64,000 bases of DNA, taken from contig OX359275.1 of NCBI GenBank assembly GCA_947179155.2, positions 4,190,501 to 4,254,500 of the forward strand, written 5' to 3'. The translations under genes were made by a program, and so were the position numbers. The stretch is from Hedera helix (lineage: Eukaryota; Streptophyta; Magnoliopsida; Apiales; Araliaceae). The notes under the pieces were generated by a model, which made no database searches, had not been told where the DNA came from, and was given only the letters and a program-made list of their open reading frames with translations. Shown in pieces: positions 13,356-26,308 of this stretch. The stretch's first letter is position 1, and each line of letters starts with the position of its first letter.

Positions 13356-13545
13356 GAAAACTGGTTCCGCGCATGGCGCGCCTTACAAAAACCCGGGGCC
13401 AAAACGGTGCCGTTTTGGGGACCCCGGAGCCGGCCTCCGCGCATTGCGCGCGGGTTAACTTTTTATGCGCCAAACGGCGTCGTTTTGTACGGCTGTCCGT
13501 CAGATTTATTTGGCTGGCGCGCATTGCGCGGCCAGTCTTTTTCTT
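13356..13545. promoter_or_regulatory. CpG-rich block of short palindromes in S2
   Basis: Within otherwise AT-rich LTR sequence, this stretch holds clustered palindromes: ggcgcgcc, aaaacggtgccgtttt, gcgcattgcgcgc and aaacggcgtcgttt. The block recurs at the same relative place in both D LTRs (41885-42060 and 57755-57935). A promoter or enhancer role in the U3 part of the LTR is inference. Confidence 0.5.
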
Positions 13546-16332
13546 TTCCCCTTAGCAGATTGTGAATAGTAGTTTTAATACACCACTTTAATAAAAATTA
13601 CACCTTCAAGTAAGCTTTAAAAATCCAAAAAAATTACCAATCACTTAATATCAATTTATAACATGAAAATTTAATTTTTCATGATTTAATATTAAAATTT
13701 TTTTATAAAAATTTTTACATCACATAAACTACCACAAATCATAACTTTTTGTGTATAACTCCATTTTGAGTGATTCAAGCTTTGTTTTTCTCATGATTTA
13801 ATGTTCTATAATATTATAACATTAAATCTAAATTTTATAAAAATATTTTTCTTGTCATTACTTTGAGACTTGATTTAACGCCACCAATCACATGTTTTTA
13901 GCATATAAATTATACCAAAATACAAACCAAGTATATTAAACTCAAGTATGGCATAAATATTACCACTACACATTATTAACTATATTAACATGTTTATACT
14001 AACATGATAATTTATTTAATTTAAAAATAAACTACATTTAAAATAATCATTACCTTATTTTAATGACTATCTTCATTTTTCTTCCAAAATGGGTTGTGAA
14101 TGTCATTAACTAACTTATGCTTTCTTCTTCTTCCTTGAAGCTCCACCCAAAATCTCTCTCAAATATTTATCCTCTCAATATTTTGCTCTCAAGACTTAGA
14201 AGATGAAAGATAGAAAATGAATAACAAAACTCCTAAATTGTAAGTATACTTACAATTTGGATAGATATAAATTCTATATCTATTAAAATTTACCATCATA
14301 AGAGTAGTTGGAGACTTGTGCAAGAGATTTAAGCCAAGGACTAAGTGGGTGAAAAGAGGTATGGTCCATAAAATAAAAACCATACAAGCAACCTTACTTT
14401 AATTAAATGAAAAATAAAATAATAAAACAATATCATTTCACCATCTTTTTCCTTCCTTGCCGGCAACATGCTCCTTTAATGTCCCAAAATGTTTGTCACA
14501 TGTCACTTTTTAATAAATAATTGTTTAATTAAGTATTTTTCAAGTGGGCCAATCATTGGGCTTTAATTTAAAATACCAATTGGGCTTCTATTAAATTGTT
14601 TGGGCTACTAAATTGTCAAATTATATTATTCTCCACTTGGGCTACTAATTGACCCATGTTGGGCTAATTTAATAATTTACACATTAATTATTCAATCCAT
14701 GATTAAATAAATAATTAGATTGAATAAATAATTAAATATTCTAACCCATAAGTATTAAATTACTAAATGGACTAATAATATTATTAATAATATTTTACAT
14801 TATTTACATTAATTAATTATCATATTAATCAATTTATAAAATTTAATTCACTCATTATATTCAATTTAATTGAATATTTAATTAATGACAACTTGTCAAT
14901 TATTTTGATATTAAAACTTTAGAGTGTGTTTGCTAAGAATAATATATATAATCTATATATATTATTTATACACATTACCTTACCTCGAAAATAATTTCAC
15001 AATAAATTATGAAATTAAAATAAATACAATATATAATTTAATATATATTATTTAGGCCACAAATTAAATTATTTAATACATTTACATTAAATAATTCATT
15101 TATCATCAATTATGGAAATAATTCCATTTACCCGAAAATACATTGAAATAATAATATATTTACTCAATTTCTTATTTAAATAATTTATTAAATTATTTAA
15201 TTAATATTACACAATTAATTGTATAATTCAATTTCTCACTCTCATAAATCATTTACAATGATTTATTTAATTATAGAATATATTCATTTAATATATTCAA
15301 TTACAATTTAAAATTTCTCAATTAATTTAAACCCTTTATATATATGTACATATATAAGAAATTAAATATTGTACAATATATATAATTACTAATCTCCTTT
15401 AATTAATTCAACTACTTTATATAATTATAATTATATAATTTACATAATTATTCCTCACAAATAATTTATCAACAATTTGCATAATTGTTGATTAATGAAT
15501 AAATTAATTCCACAATAAACCTTTTAATTCAATTCGGATTAATTTAATATTAATCTATCTATTTATCACAATTTAATCATTAAATTATGTTACAAAATAT
15601 GCACGCATATATATTTATATATTCATATAAATACGTATTTAATTTACACGCAACCACGTCGCATAATTACATAACTCCACTAATTAATTCTCTTAATTTA
15701 ATTAGACTTGCTGTTAGTCAAGTTTATTGAATTATCACTTTACTTGCTAACTTATCAAAATTTTTGATATCACCATATCTAAGTTAGTCCGTTAAATTTA
15801 ATTTGGACCTCTATTTATCTATCACTACTAGGTTATCAAACTCCAACCTTTATTAAATATTAAATATTTTATTTCTAATTCATTTAAATATCCGGGATAT
15901 TACAGAAACCGTCCCCTCTGTCGGTGGCCGCAGGTGCACCTGTAGCTACCCAACTTGCTTTTCTCGATTTCTGTGTCACGTAGTCTTAAATTATTAATTT
16001 TTGTTGTATTATTTTGGAAGGCTGTTACCTGATGTATAAATTGCTCTTTGTGCTTGGCTTCTAGGGGGCACTGCCCCCTTCCACCCCCGACTATCGTAAG
16101 CGTAGTGGCCATTCGTCGTCTTTGGCGACCAGATCAGGCTTCGTCTGGATGGACTGTGTGTCCTGCCTCAACGTACCCGATGCTTGTTGTTCGTTTGGCA
16201 GCTTTGACCGCAAGCCGTCGTTGTGGTTTCGTGTTGGGGTCCACCTTCCTTTTCGTATGTCGGGTCCAATGACGATTTTGCCCTCCTATCAGGGTTAGTA
16301 CACAAGTGCAAAATTTGGGTGTCTACATCAGG

Positions 16333-16819
16333 TATACCCTACGGTATTATCTAACAAAATAAAGATATCATATTACAACACAATACCAATCAAAGGGTTC
16401 TAAGTATACATGTTAAACTAAAATGAATCAACACAAAATCTCTAAAATAAATTAACATGTACATTTTACAGAATCAAAATAAATATTAAATATGCTCAAC
16501 AAGTCCAAAGAGTACAAATACAAGTTCTAAGTATCAATGACAAAACGAAACTATCACATGAATTTAAGAATGAACAATCCGGTGAAACAATGACTAACTT
16601 TTAAACGAAAAGCAAAACGAACAAATTAAAATTAAAAAGATTATCGCTGAAAGAGTACGGAATCCGTACCTGGATTAAGCAATGTAATACCCAAAATTAT
16701 AATCCCAAATATGATTTGTTAAATTACCTCCGTCCGAGCTAATTACACAAATTAAAAATAAATAAATAAATAAATCATACGCTAAATTACTAATTAATAA
16801 TTTCTTATTTTTTCGAAGA

Positions 16820-16868
<49 letters not shown>

Positions 16869-17175
16869 TCATGTAAACTTTTCCTTTTTTTAATTATTAT
16901 TTTTTTAGATAGTCCTTCGTAGCTCATTATCAAAATATTATAAGATAACTGTGTTTTGATAACATAATACATATGCACTAATTAAATACAAACTCTGGAC
17001 ATAACCTTATTTAGTTTGTAAAAAGAATTTTAAAGTGGTTATTTGGTGAATTTCATGCATCAAGTACAGTAACCAAATTAAATATAATAATCAATTCTTG
17101 ACAGAATGTATAAAAGCACAATGCATTTAATATAGATTACATAATATATAATTAGAATTCAACATGCATGTCCAT
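16333..17175 (-). mobile_element. 5' LTR of element A, second part, truncated at its outer end
   Basis: The LTR of element A continues here after T and its target duplication. Bases 16958-17175 match window bases 1-225. The match stops at about 17175, although the other LTR copy continues for another 508 bases to its end at 733, so the outer end of this LTR has been lost. The sequence switches directly into the protease of the plus-strand element B. Confidence 0.8.
16821..16868. repeat. (ATT)n microsatellite
   Basis: About 16 uninterrupted ATT units inside the LTR of element A. Confidence 0.95.
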
Positions 17176-20100
17176 AACTGGTAAGCTACTCATAAACTCT
17201 TGTGAAGTATATGCTCTATTAGATACTGGCTTTACCCACCATTTTATCTCACCTGCACGTACGCAACGTTTAAACTTGACGCATGAAAAATTAAACTTTG
17301 ACTTATTGGTTGAAACCCCATTAGGAGAAATAACAATTACATCTATTATCTATAAATCTTGATTAGTTCAAATCAACCGTCTCACATTATCTATTGATTT
17401 TATTTCTTTGAAAATGCATGAATTTGATGTGATTCTAGGAATTGATTGGTTGACTACAACATCATGCTAAAATTGATTGTTCCATAAGATCATTAGTTTT
17501 CATATTCCTGACCAACCTGTCATGTAAATTCAAACAACCAAACCTTTAAAATCAATAACTAGAATTTCTAGCCATAAAGTCATTCATTTATTAAAAATCG
17601 GATGTCAAGCCTTCTTAGTTCATATCATTAATCTAAACAAAAATCCATTAAACTTGAATAATATTCCTATTGTTAATGAATTTTCTAACGTTTTTCCCGA
17701 AGAACTTCCTAGCCTACCCTTAAACTATAAAATTAAATTTTATATTGATCTTAAACCTGGTACTAAGTTCATTTCCAAAACCCCATACTGAATGACTCCC
17801 ATAGAACTTTAAGAGTTAAAATTCCAATTTCAGGAACTGCTAGATACTAGTTTCATACAACCGAATATATCATATTGGGGTGTCCCTGTTCTATTTGTTA
17901 AAAAAAAAAGAACGGGAGTATGAGATTATGTATTGACTATCGGGAGTTGAATCATATCACTATCAAAAATAGGTACCTGCTACCTCAAATTGATGACATG
18001 TTTAATCAATTGCAAGGTGCTCAATATTTTTTAAAGATCGATCTCCATTTTGATTATCATCAGTTGAAGGTTAAAGCTGATGACGTTCCAAAGAGTGCCT
18101 TCAAAAATTGCTATGGGCATTACGAGTTTTTAGTTATGCCTTTTGGACTAATCAATGCTCATGTAGCTTTTATGGATATGATGAACTGAATATTCAAGGA
18201 ATATTTGGATTATTTTATGGTTGTCTTTATTGATGACATCCTTATATACTCTAGGAGTTGTGAGGATCATGAACGATACTTACGATTGATACTCCAAAAG
18301 CTATATGAGAACAAGTTGTATGCCAAGTTAAAAAAATGTGAGTTTTAGCTTGAGGAAGTAACATTCATTGAGCATGTGATTTCTAAACAAGAAATATCGA
18401 TTGACCCTGCAAAAATTGAAGCAATTTTAAACTGGGAGCAACCTAAGACAGTAACCGAAGTACGAAATTTTTTGGACCTAACTTATTATTATCAGAGATT
18501 CGTAGAATGATTTTCTTAAATTGTCATTCCATTAACTCAGCTAACTCAGAAAAGCACAAAATTTGAATGGATCGAGGAATGTGAGAAAAGTTTTCCAGAA
18601 TTCAAGAGGAGACTCGTTTTGGCTCCTATTTTGACCATATCATTAAGATCGGAAAGATTTTTCATTTGCAACGATGCTTCAGGCAGTAGTCTAGGCTGTG
18701 TTCTTATGCAACACGAAAAAGTTATAGCTTATGCCTTTTGATAACTTAAGAATTATGAGAGAAATTATCATACTCATGATCTAGAGTTGGCAGTAGTTAT
18801 TTTCGCATTGAAGATCTAGAGACACTATTTGTACGGGAAGAAAGTGGAGATCTTTACGGATTATAAAAGCCTAAAGCATTTCTGTACCCAGAAGAAAATC
18901 AACTTGCGACAATGACGTTGACTTGAGCTATTAAAGGATTACGATAACACTATCCAGTACCACCCGGGAAAGACAAACATTGTAGCCGATGCATTAAGTA
19001 AAAGATCGTATGAGAGTATGAATATAATACTGACAACACAAAAGTGCATTTTGTACGATTTACAAAAGATAAGGATAGAGCTAAAGACACCAGGGACCCG
19101 CATGAAGATTGCGCATGTGTGAGTAGAACCGGCTTTAATCGATAAAATTAAAGTTGCTCAAGCTACTGATCCAGAAATGGTGAATATGATGAAGAAAGTG
19201 CAAGAGGGTGTTATTCTTGAAACAATAATTGACGAGAAAGAAATACTTTGAGTCAACTCTAGACTCTGTATTCCTAACGACCCTGAATTAAAATATAAAA
19301 TCATGACGGAGGCACACACTACACCGTTTATAATTCATCCTGAAAGTACCAAAATGTATCATAACCTTCGATATACATTTTGGTGGAGCAAGATAAAGAG
19401 GGAGATTGCTAAGTTTATCTCAAGGTGTTTGCATTGTCAATGTGTCAAGGTAGAGCATCAAGTACCCAAGGGTCTATTGCAATCACTTGAGGTTCCCGAA
19501 TGAAAGTGGGAATATATCAATATGAATTTCGTGATAGGTCTTCCCAAAGTTTCTCAAGACTTATATGCAACTTGGGTCATCATAGATAGATTGACCAAAT
19601 CCGCTCATTTCTTATCTATACGAGAAAATTATTCACTTGAACATTTTACCGGTATGTACATAAATGAGATTGTGAGATTGCATGACATGCCAGTATCCAT
19701 AGTTTCTGATCAAGACCCTAGATTTACTTCATGATTTTGGATTAGTTTACAAAAAGTTATGGGCACCGAACTACGATTCAGTTCTGCGTACCATCTCCAA
19801 ACGGACAGATAATCAAAAAAGGACAATTCAGACTCTTAAAGATCTATTGAGGTTTTGTGTGCTAGACTTTAAAGGAAGTTGGGATAAATACTTACTACTG
19901 GTTGAATTCTCCTACAACAATAGTTATTAAGCAAGTATAGGCATGACTTTATTCGAGGCTATGTATGGACGAAATTATCGCTCTCCAATATGTTGGAATA
20001 AGGTAGGAGAAGTAAAATTGTTGGAACCAGAGTTGGCGTGCATGATAATAGAAAAGATCCAAATGATCCGATGACGAATACAATCCGCACAAGAACAACA

Positions 20101-20577
20101 AAAGAGTTATACTGATCTTCATCGAATGGACTAAAGTTTTAATGTTGAAGATCATGTATTATTAAGTGTTTCTCCATGAAAAGAAGTTATGAGATTTGAA
20201 AAGAGAAAAAAGTTCAATCCTTGATTTATTGACCCATTTAAAATCTTCGACAGAATAGGAACTGTGGCCTATAGACTAGCTCTACCACCAAACATGTTTC
20301 GCATTCATAATATTTTTCACATATCTATGTTACATAAATATGTGAAAGACCCAAGCCATATTATTGAGTTGGAGCTAGATGAGATATCAGAGGATTTAAC
20401 GTATGAGAAGGTACTTGTCAATATCTTAGATAAGAAGTAGTAGATCTTATGCTCAAAGATTATTCCTCAAGTCAAGATTTTATGGAGAAACCAAGATACT
20501 TAAGAAATGACTTGGGAGCTAGAATCTGAAATAAAGTCTAAGTATCCTGATCTATTCGAAATATCAGGTACGTAAAT
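17168..20577 (+). pseudogene. 5'-truncated Ty3 pol of element B (protease to chromodomain)
   Basis: Domains in order: aspartic protease (LLDTGFTHHF near 17220, VILGIDWL near 17430); RT with motif A KIDL near 18040 and FIDDIL near 18230; RNase H (CNDAS near 18670, LELAV near 18785); integrase zinc finger with HxxxC-type HHCC remains ending CLHCQ near 19440; integrase core starting MNFVIGLP near 19525, where the first catalytic Asp is replaced by Asn, and SDQDPRF near 19710; and a chromodomain-like end (WRNQ, WELE) near 20490-20560. There are many stops and several shifts. Gag, leader and 5' LTR are absent, the coding region starting at the junction with element A. The family is Tekay/Del-like by motif spacing and the chromodomain end. 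Confidence 0.9.
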
Positions 20578-20597
20578 TTCAGGGACGAAATTTTATT

Positions 20598-20609
20598 AGG
20601 AGGGGAGGT
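20598..20609 (+). other. polypurine tract of element B
   Basis: aggaggggaggt lies immediately before the LTR start at 20610 and about 30 bases after the end of the decayed coding region, the standard place for the plus-strand primer. Confidence 0.9.
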
Positions 20610-21955
20610 TGTAAGAACCTGTATTTTAATAAATAAAAATTAAATTTTTTTCATATTTTTTTATGCTTAATAGTAAGGTGTTAAATTGATAAAATGATAA
20701 AGTTAAGGTTGATATGTGCAAATTATACAATAAAAAAGAATATACATTTTGTCAAGGAATATTCGATTCGTATGACGGCGTCGAAATATTCAGTTATAGG
20801 TAGACCCCACAACGAAATATTGTCAGACATAGAAAACGATAGTAGTAACTTTTTAAATAACAATGGTCAACAATACTCTCACTTTTAACTGTTAAAATAC
20901 CCGGTGATAAAATAATAGTAGTATATGGTATTTTACAGTAGCACACGGTATTTTACAGTAGTACACAATATTGTACAATATTTCATTAATAATTGTAACT
21001 GCACAGTTGTAAGACCCCGAATATTATGAAATATAAAATTTAATTTTTCTTCATATATATTTTTTTTCCTGAAACAGTAAGTGGTTAAATTGACGAAATT
21101 GAAAGTTAAGGATGTTATGTGTAAATTTTATTTTGTCGGACAACATTCGTTTTGTCGGAGAATATTCGGGCCGTACGACGACGCCGAAATAACTAATTAT
21201 TGGTGGACCCCACAACGGAATATTTGTCGGATATAGAAAACGACAGAAATAACCTTTTTAAATAAAAATAGTCAACGGTGTTAACTGTTAAAATACCGGT
21301 GATAAAAGAATAGTAGCATACGGTAATTTATGGTATTTTACTGTAGCACGCAGTACTCTACAGTAGCACACGGTATTGCACAGTGTCTCATATTATTGGT
21401 CTGATAACTGACACCGTAACTGTTACGCATCATTTCATCGATAATTGTCATTGCATAATATTTTATATTATCAATTTAATAATTGTTGTTACACAGTATT
21501 TTGCATTATTGATTTAATAATTGTCATTACACTGTATTTTATATCATTGAGTCAATAATTGTTACTGCACTGTTTTTAAAATTATTGAACCTAATAATTG
21601 TCACAGTAGCAAATACACTGTAATTTATATTATTAAATTAATAATAATCTGTAACGTGCTTATTATTGTTGAATTATTGTTGTAGCATTATTTATTTTAT
21701 ATGTTGGATCCACAGGAAGAATAAATATAAATAAATAAATAAAATAAAATAATTAATTAATTATTATTTTAATGTGAATAGTGACGTGAATAGTAACGTG
21801 AATAGTGAGAAACATGTGGGACCCACTGTGGGGCCCACATGAAATGTGAGAAATGTGTTTTGGGAAAATGGTTGGTGAAGGCTGCTACGCAGCCTTTGCT
21901 GAAGAAAAATAAATAAATTCAGTTCACCTACCGCGCATAGTAACTTATTTTCTCC

Positions 21956-21964
21956 TATAAATAG
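21956..21964 (+). promoter_or_regulatory. TATA box of S3
   Basis: TATAAATAG about 950 bases after the LTR start, in a more GC-containing context. The other LTR copy has the same motif at the equivalent place (24557-24565). This fits the U3/R boundary of an LTR promoter. Confidence 0.6.
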
Positions 21965-22561
21965 CTTGCTCAGCTGAATAGAAAAATCACACCTAAAACA
22001 TAAAATTTTTCTATAAGAATTTTATGAGTTTTCTCTGAGAATAGTAAGGTTATTTTGAGAGTTTGAAAGCCAAAAGCAGTGAAGAAATTTTTCAAGTAAG
22101 TCTTTTATTAAAGAGTAGTAATTTTATAAATTGCTATTTTTCACGGTATTCACAAATCTTCCTTTGGAAGACTCTTCTTTGAGAAGATTCATTTTTAAAA
22201 GCTTTATTTGGAAGATTTATTTTGAAATATTATTTTAAAAACTATTTTAAAGTAGTTATATTATACTACAAAAATTATGTTAAATATATATAATTTTGAT
22301 AGTTCATAATATATAAAGTATCATACACCTTGAAATTTATATGTGGTAATTACTAATTTTATTAAAAATATATAGGTTGATCAACCTCATTTAAATCAAT
22401 ATCCTGTCACGTGTTAAGGTAAGGGGTATCTTTCTTTTCATTATCATAAATGGATATTATTTTCTTTCTTACTAGAAGGGATTATCATTCTTTGATTCTC
22501 GAAAATAATATCGTTTCTTTGTTACTCATAAGATGTGCCATTTATTTCCATGTATTAATTT

Positions 22562-22750
22562 GTGGGAATAACCTTACGGCGCGGATTACCTCTTGTTGGT
22601 GAATAACCTTTTCTATTCATTCCTTATTAATCTCTGAAAATAACCTTACGACGCAGATTACCGCCTGTTTGGTGAATAACTCTTCATATTCAAATTGATG
22701 GGAATAACCTTACGGCGCGGATTACCGCCTGTTGGTGAATAACCCTTTTT
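22562..22750 (+). repeat. three direct repeats with the core aaccttacggcgcggatt in S3
   Basis: The unit ggaataaccttacggcgcgg followed by attaccgcctgttggtgaat occurs three times (starting about 22564, 22636 and 22692) with small differences. It lies downstream of the TATA box, so in the transcribed part of the LTR. Related caaagatgaactg repeats follow at 23440-23560. Confidence 0.75.
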
Positions 22751-24556
22751 ATTTGTCTCGTATGAAAATAATTTGTCTACACGAATTATTACATGACACT
22801 CTTATTCCATATTCATTTGTAATATCATTTTCTTTCGTATTCGTAAATGTTATTATTTTCCTTTATACTCATAAGGGATACCATCTTTTTCATCTTCCAT
22901 TATTCAAACTTACTATGGTAAGGGATATTAATTTCCTTCACCTTTTGTTAATTAAACCTGCTACGGTAAGGGATATTATTTTCTTTCATACACCTAAATC
23001 GAAACTTATTATGGAACTATTGCTTATATAATTCCTGAAAATATTATATGTTCCATAATAGTTGAACTTCATTATTTCAACTGAACCTTCCTATTTTCTG
23101 AACCTTTCTATTGAACTATAATCGTTATTCTGAACTGTGGATCTTGAATATCATTTTTAAATTTCACTCCACACCATGTTGGCAATTTGGGCATTGTTTG
23201 AATCTGCACAAAGTAAACTTCTGATACTTATTGATTATCCTGTTCTTCTGTTCATCATTTGTATCACTGTTATTTGTATTAATCATCAAGAATCTAGCTG
23301 TTGTGAATATCTGTGGCCGGGGGCACAGATGTGATATAATTGTTGAACAGATGATAGGTTAAAGGCGATATACTAGGTTAAAGGCGATACATCTGTTCGG
23401 TGTCTTTTATGGCACGTGGTGAATGTTCTCTTTGGCCTGTAGTGCAAAGATGAACTGTTAGTTGGTATGATTATGACCAAAGGCTGAATCTGGTAAAATC
23501 ATGACCGTTTGTGTTATATTGAATGTCTTTGGCCCGTAGTGCAAAGATGAACTGTTGATCTGGATGATTATGACCAGGAACTGTGAAGTTGTATTATCTT
23601 GACTAATGGTATTTCAGATGATAAAAGTTGATGATATTTTTACTAAAAAGAGAAGCGAGTGGACATTATAGTCTGCATTATTCTTCTAATAGATTGCTCA
23701 TTCCGCTGCTATTATTGATCTAAACATTGTTCAAGAATTTAACTGCAGTTTTTGATATAAACCTTGTAGTATATTGTATTCTATCAAGAACTCAACTGTT
23801 GAAGGCTAATGATAATTTATTTGTCATTATCTTAGTCATGATATTTCTTACTGGGCTATTTGAGCTTACCCTTTCTTTTGTTCCATTGTTTTTCAACAGG
23901 AGATGAGAATGTAGCTGGGTCTAGCCGGGGAATGGAGTGAGAGTCCGAGGGATAGTTATTACCGTCTTCACGTGTTGTAAAATAGTGTGATAATAATAGT
24001 GAAGACTTAGTTGTGTATTATTATACGCTGTAATGTTGAACGTTGTTCTACTTTGTAATAATCTTGTTGTAGTCTTTTGACAACTCAAGTTTGGGCTGTG
24101 TGGGCCTAGATTTGGGGGTGTCACAACAGTAATTTATATTATTGAATCAATAATTGTCATTATACAGTATTTTACATTATTAATTGCACAACATTCTATA
24201 TTATTGAATCAATAATCGTCACAATGCATAACATCTTATATTATTAGACCAATAATTGTTACAATAGTAGTTACAGGTATTAAATAGTTAGACAGATTCA
24301 TTATTGAAATAACAATGTATTTTTAAATAATTGTATTATTAAGTCAATAATATAAAAAAATGGCTAATATAATGTGTAGGTGTGTAACACGTATAAGTGT
24401 GTAAATGTGTCACGCATGTAAGTGTAAAACATGTGTTAGTCAATGAACGGTGCAGATTAAAGTGTGAAACGCGTGTTAGCTGATGAATGGTATGGATTAA
24501 AATATGATATTAAAATGTGTAATGTGTGTATGTGAAAAATGTGGTTAGACTCTGGT

Positions 24557-24565
24557 TATAAATAG
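24557..24565 (+). promoter_or_regulatory. TATA box of the LTR of element B
   Basis: TATAAATAG followed by gaggc, in the same relative position as the TATA box of S3. Confidence 0.55.
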
Positions 24566-25024
24566 GAGGCTTACCATAAGGAGTTTTCATACATTCCTTA
24601 CTCAGTCTTCCTTCCAGTCTCAGAATATTTCTTAGTATAAGTGTCTCTCTGAACATAATAAGGTTATCTTAAGCGTTGAAGATCTATAAGAGTACGAGTA
24701 TTATTCAAGTAAGTTTTTATAAAAGTTATATAAATACTCACACACTTCAGTTTACAACTCTTACTTTAAAAGACTCTTATATCAGAAGATTTGTTTTAAA
24801 AAGCTTCCTTTGAAATTTTTTACTTTGAAGTATTATTTTTTGCAAAAACTATTTTGAAGAATATTATACTTTAAATTTATACTATATAGTTACTTTTGAT
24901 GATTTTATAATATATACTGTACACATGAAATTAGTATGTGTTAATTACTGATTAAATTATAAATATACATATATGTTGATCAACTTCATAAAAAGAAGTA
25001 TCTAATCACGTGATATGGTAAAAT

Positions 25025-25192
25025 GTATCATTCTTTTCGTACTCATAAAGGGATATTATTCTTTTTCTTAATTGTAAAGAGTATCATTCTTTTCATACTC
25101 ATAAAGGGATATCATTTTTTTTCTTACTTGAAAAGGGTATCATTCTTTTCATACTCATAAAGCGATATAATTTTCTTTTATACTCTTAAATT
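25025..25192 (+). repeat. 56-bp tandem repeat, three copies, in the LTR of element B
   Basis: gtatcattcttttc recurs at 25025, 25081 and 25137, followed each time by actcataaagggatat. The spacing is exactly 56 bases. Confidence 0.85.
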
Positions 25193-26308
25193 TACTATGG
25201 TAAGTATTGTTCGATAAAATTTTCAAAATGATTAATAGTTTGCACTTCATCTAATATCCTTTGATATGAATCTTTCTATTAAATTTCCATCACTATATTT
25301 GAATTGTGAACTAATGGACCTTGAACTTTTGAATTATGGACATTTATCTAAGCTATGAAAATTTTGGACTGATTTTTTATACCGTAAACCTTACCATTGA
25401 ATTTCTTTCTTGTGAATATTGGACATTATTCTTGTACTTAAACACTTTTTTCTCTGCATCATGTTGATAATTTGGACATTATTTGACTCTGAACAAAGTA
25501 AAATTTATTAACTTCTAATGTTTATTGTTTAACCTATTATTCTCTTTCTTTTATTATCATTTATACCTCTGTTGTTATTCTAATCATCAAGAATCAAATT
25601 GTTGTGAATATATGTGGCATGTAACATATATGATAGGTTAAATGCGATATAATAGTGATGTGTCTTTTAGAGCACGTGGTGAATGTTCTCTTTGGCCTTG
25701 GACAAAGAAGAACTGTTGTTTGACATGATCATGACTAGTGGTGTTTCAGATGATAAAAGTTGATGATGATTTTCTTAAAAAGATAAGCGAGTAGACATTA
25801 TAGTCTACATGACTCTCTTAATGGTTGTTATTCCGCTACAGTTGTTAATCTAAACTTTGTTCAAGAATTTAACTATAGTTGTTGATTTAAAACTTGATGT
25901 TTTTATTATATTATATCAAGAACTCAATTGTGGTTGTTAATCTAAAACATGTTATCTATTACATTCTACCATCTCAACTGTTGAAGGCTAAATATAATTT
26001 ATTCATTATTATCTTAGTCATGATATTCTTTACTGGACTATTTGAGCTCATCTTTTTTTTTGTTCCATGGTTTAGGAAATGAGAGCGTAGCCGGGACTAG
26101 CGGAGAGAAGAGAAAAATGGAGTGATAGTCCGGGATAGTTGCTATAGTAGTATTCATCATATTAGAAAATAGTATGACAATAGTATTGAAGACTTAGTTG
26201 TGTATTATTGGGCATTGTATTGTTGTACTTTGGACGATATTTGTAATAATTTTATTGTAGTCTTTTGACGACTCAAATTAGGTATGAGCCCGATTTGGGG
26301 GCGTCACA

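Larger units (their letters stand above)
11195..15904 (-). mobile_element. solo LTR S2 (4.71 kb) inserted in T
   Basis: Starts TGTAACGACCCCAAATCCGG, ends GGGATATTACA, and is flanked by a perfect duplication GAAAC (11190-11194 and 15905-15909). The start, the gcaagagtgagcaacgac...gctcagcaag block at about 11498-11533, the CpG-rich palindromic block, and the 13600-14900 stretch all match the LTRs of element D. S2 is longer by a tandem array and extra AT-rich sequence near its end. No internal region is present, so it is a solo LTR left by LTR-LTR recombination. The small minus-strand frame at 14189-14383 and those at 13339-13565 look like chance frames. Confidence 0.92.
9462..16327 (+). mobile_element. 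solo LTR T (about 2.15 kb of its own sequence), interrupted by S2
   Basis: Starts TGTTGACGCCGG and ends TTTGGGTGTCTACA, flanked by a perfect 5-bp duplication TCAGG (9457-9461 and 16328-16332). After removing S2 and its duplicated target, about 2.15 kb remain, with no polyprotein, PPT or PBS, so it is best read as a solo LTR. The ends resemble those I know from the Tat/Athila side of Ty3 elements, but lineage is not proven without a coding region. T sits inside the 5' LTR of element A and so is younger than A. Confidence 0.8.
21008..24125 (+). mobile_element. solo LTR S3 (3.1 kb) nested in the LTR of element B
   Basis: Starts TGTAAGACCCCG, ends GGGGGTGTCACA, and is flanked by a perfect duplication ACAGT (21003-21007 and 24126-24130). 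It is the same family and orientation as the surrounding LTR but longer, mainly through the 22562-22750 repeats and adjacent units. No internal region is present. The plus-strand frame 22732-23031 lies in this noncoding LTR and shows no family resemblance. Confidence 0.95.
20610..26308 (+). mobile_element. 3' LTR of element B (about 2.58 kb of its own), interrupted by S3
   Basis: Starts TGTAAGAACCTG after the PPT and ends GGGGGCGTCACA at 26308. Removing S3 and one copy of its target duplication leaves about 2576 bases. The first 390 bases and the parts after 24131 run parallel to S3, so S3 inserted into an LTR of its own family. The bases after 26308 (taaaa) would be the target duplication, but the partner side was lost with the 5' end. 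Short frames inside (20694-20888, 25894-26082) are not convincing genes. Confidence 0.9.

Noticed and set aside
13339..13565. Three overlapping frames in the CpG block of S2
   Set aside because: They are open by GC content alone and are not conserved as frames in the D LTRs.
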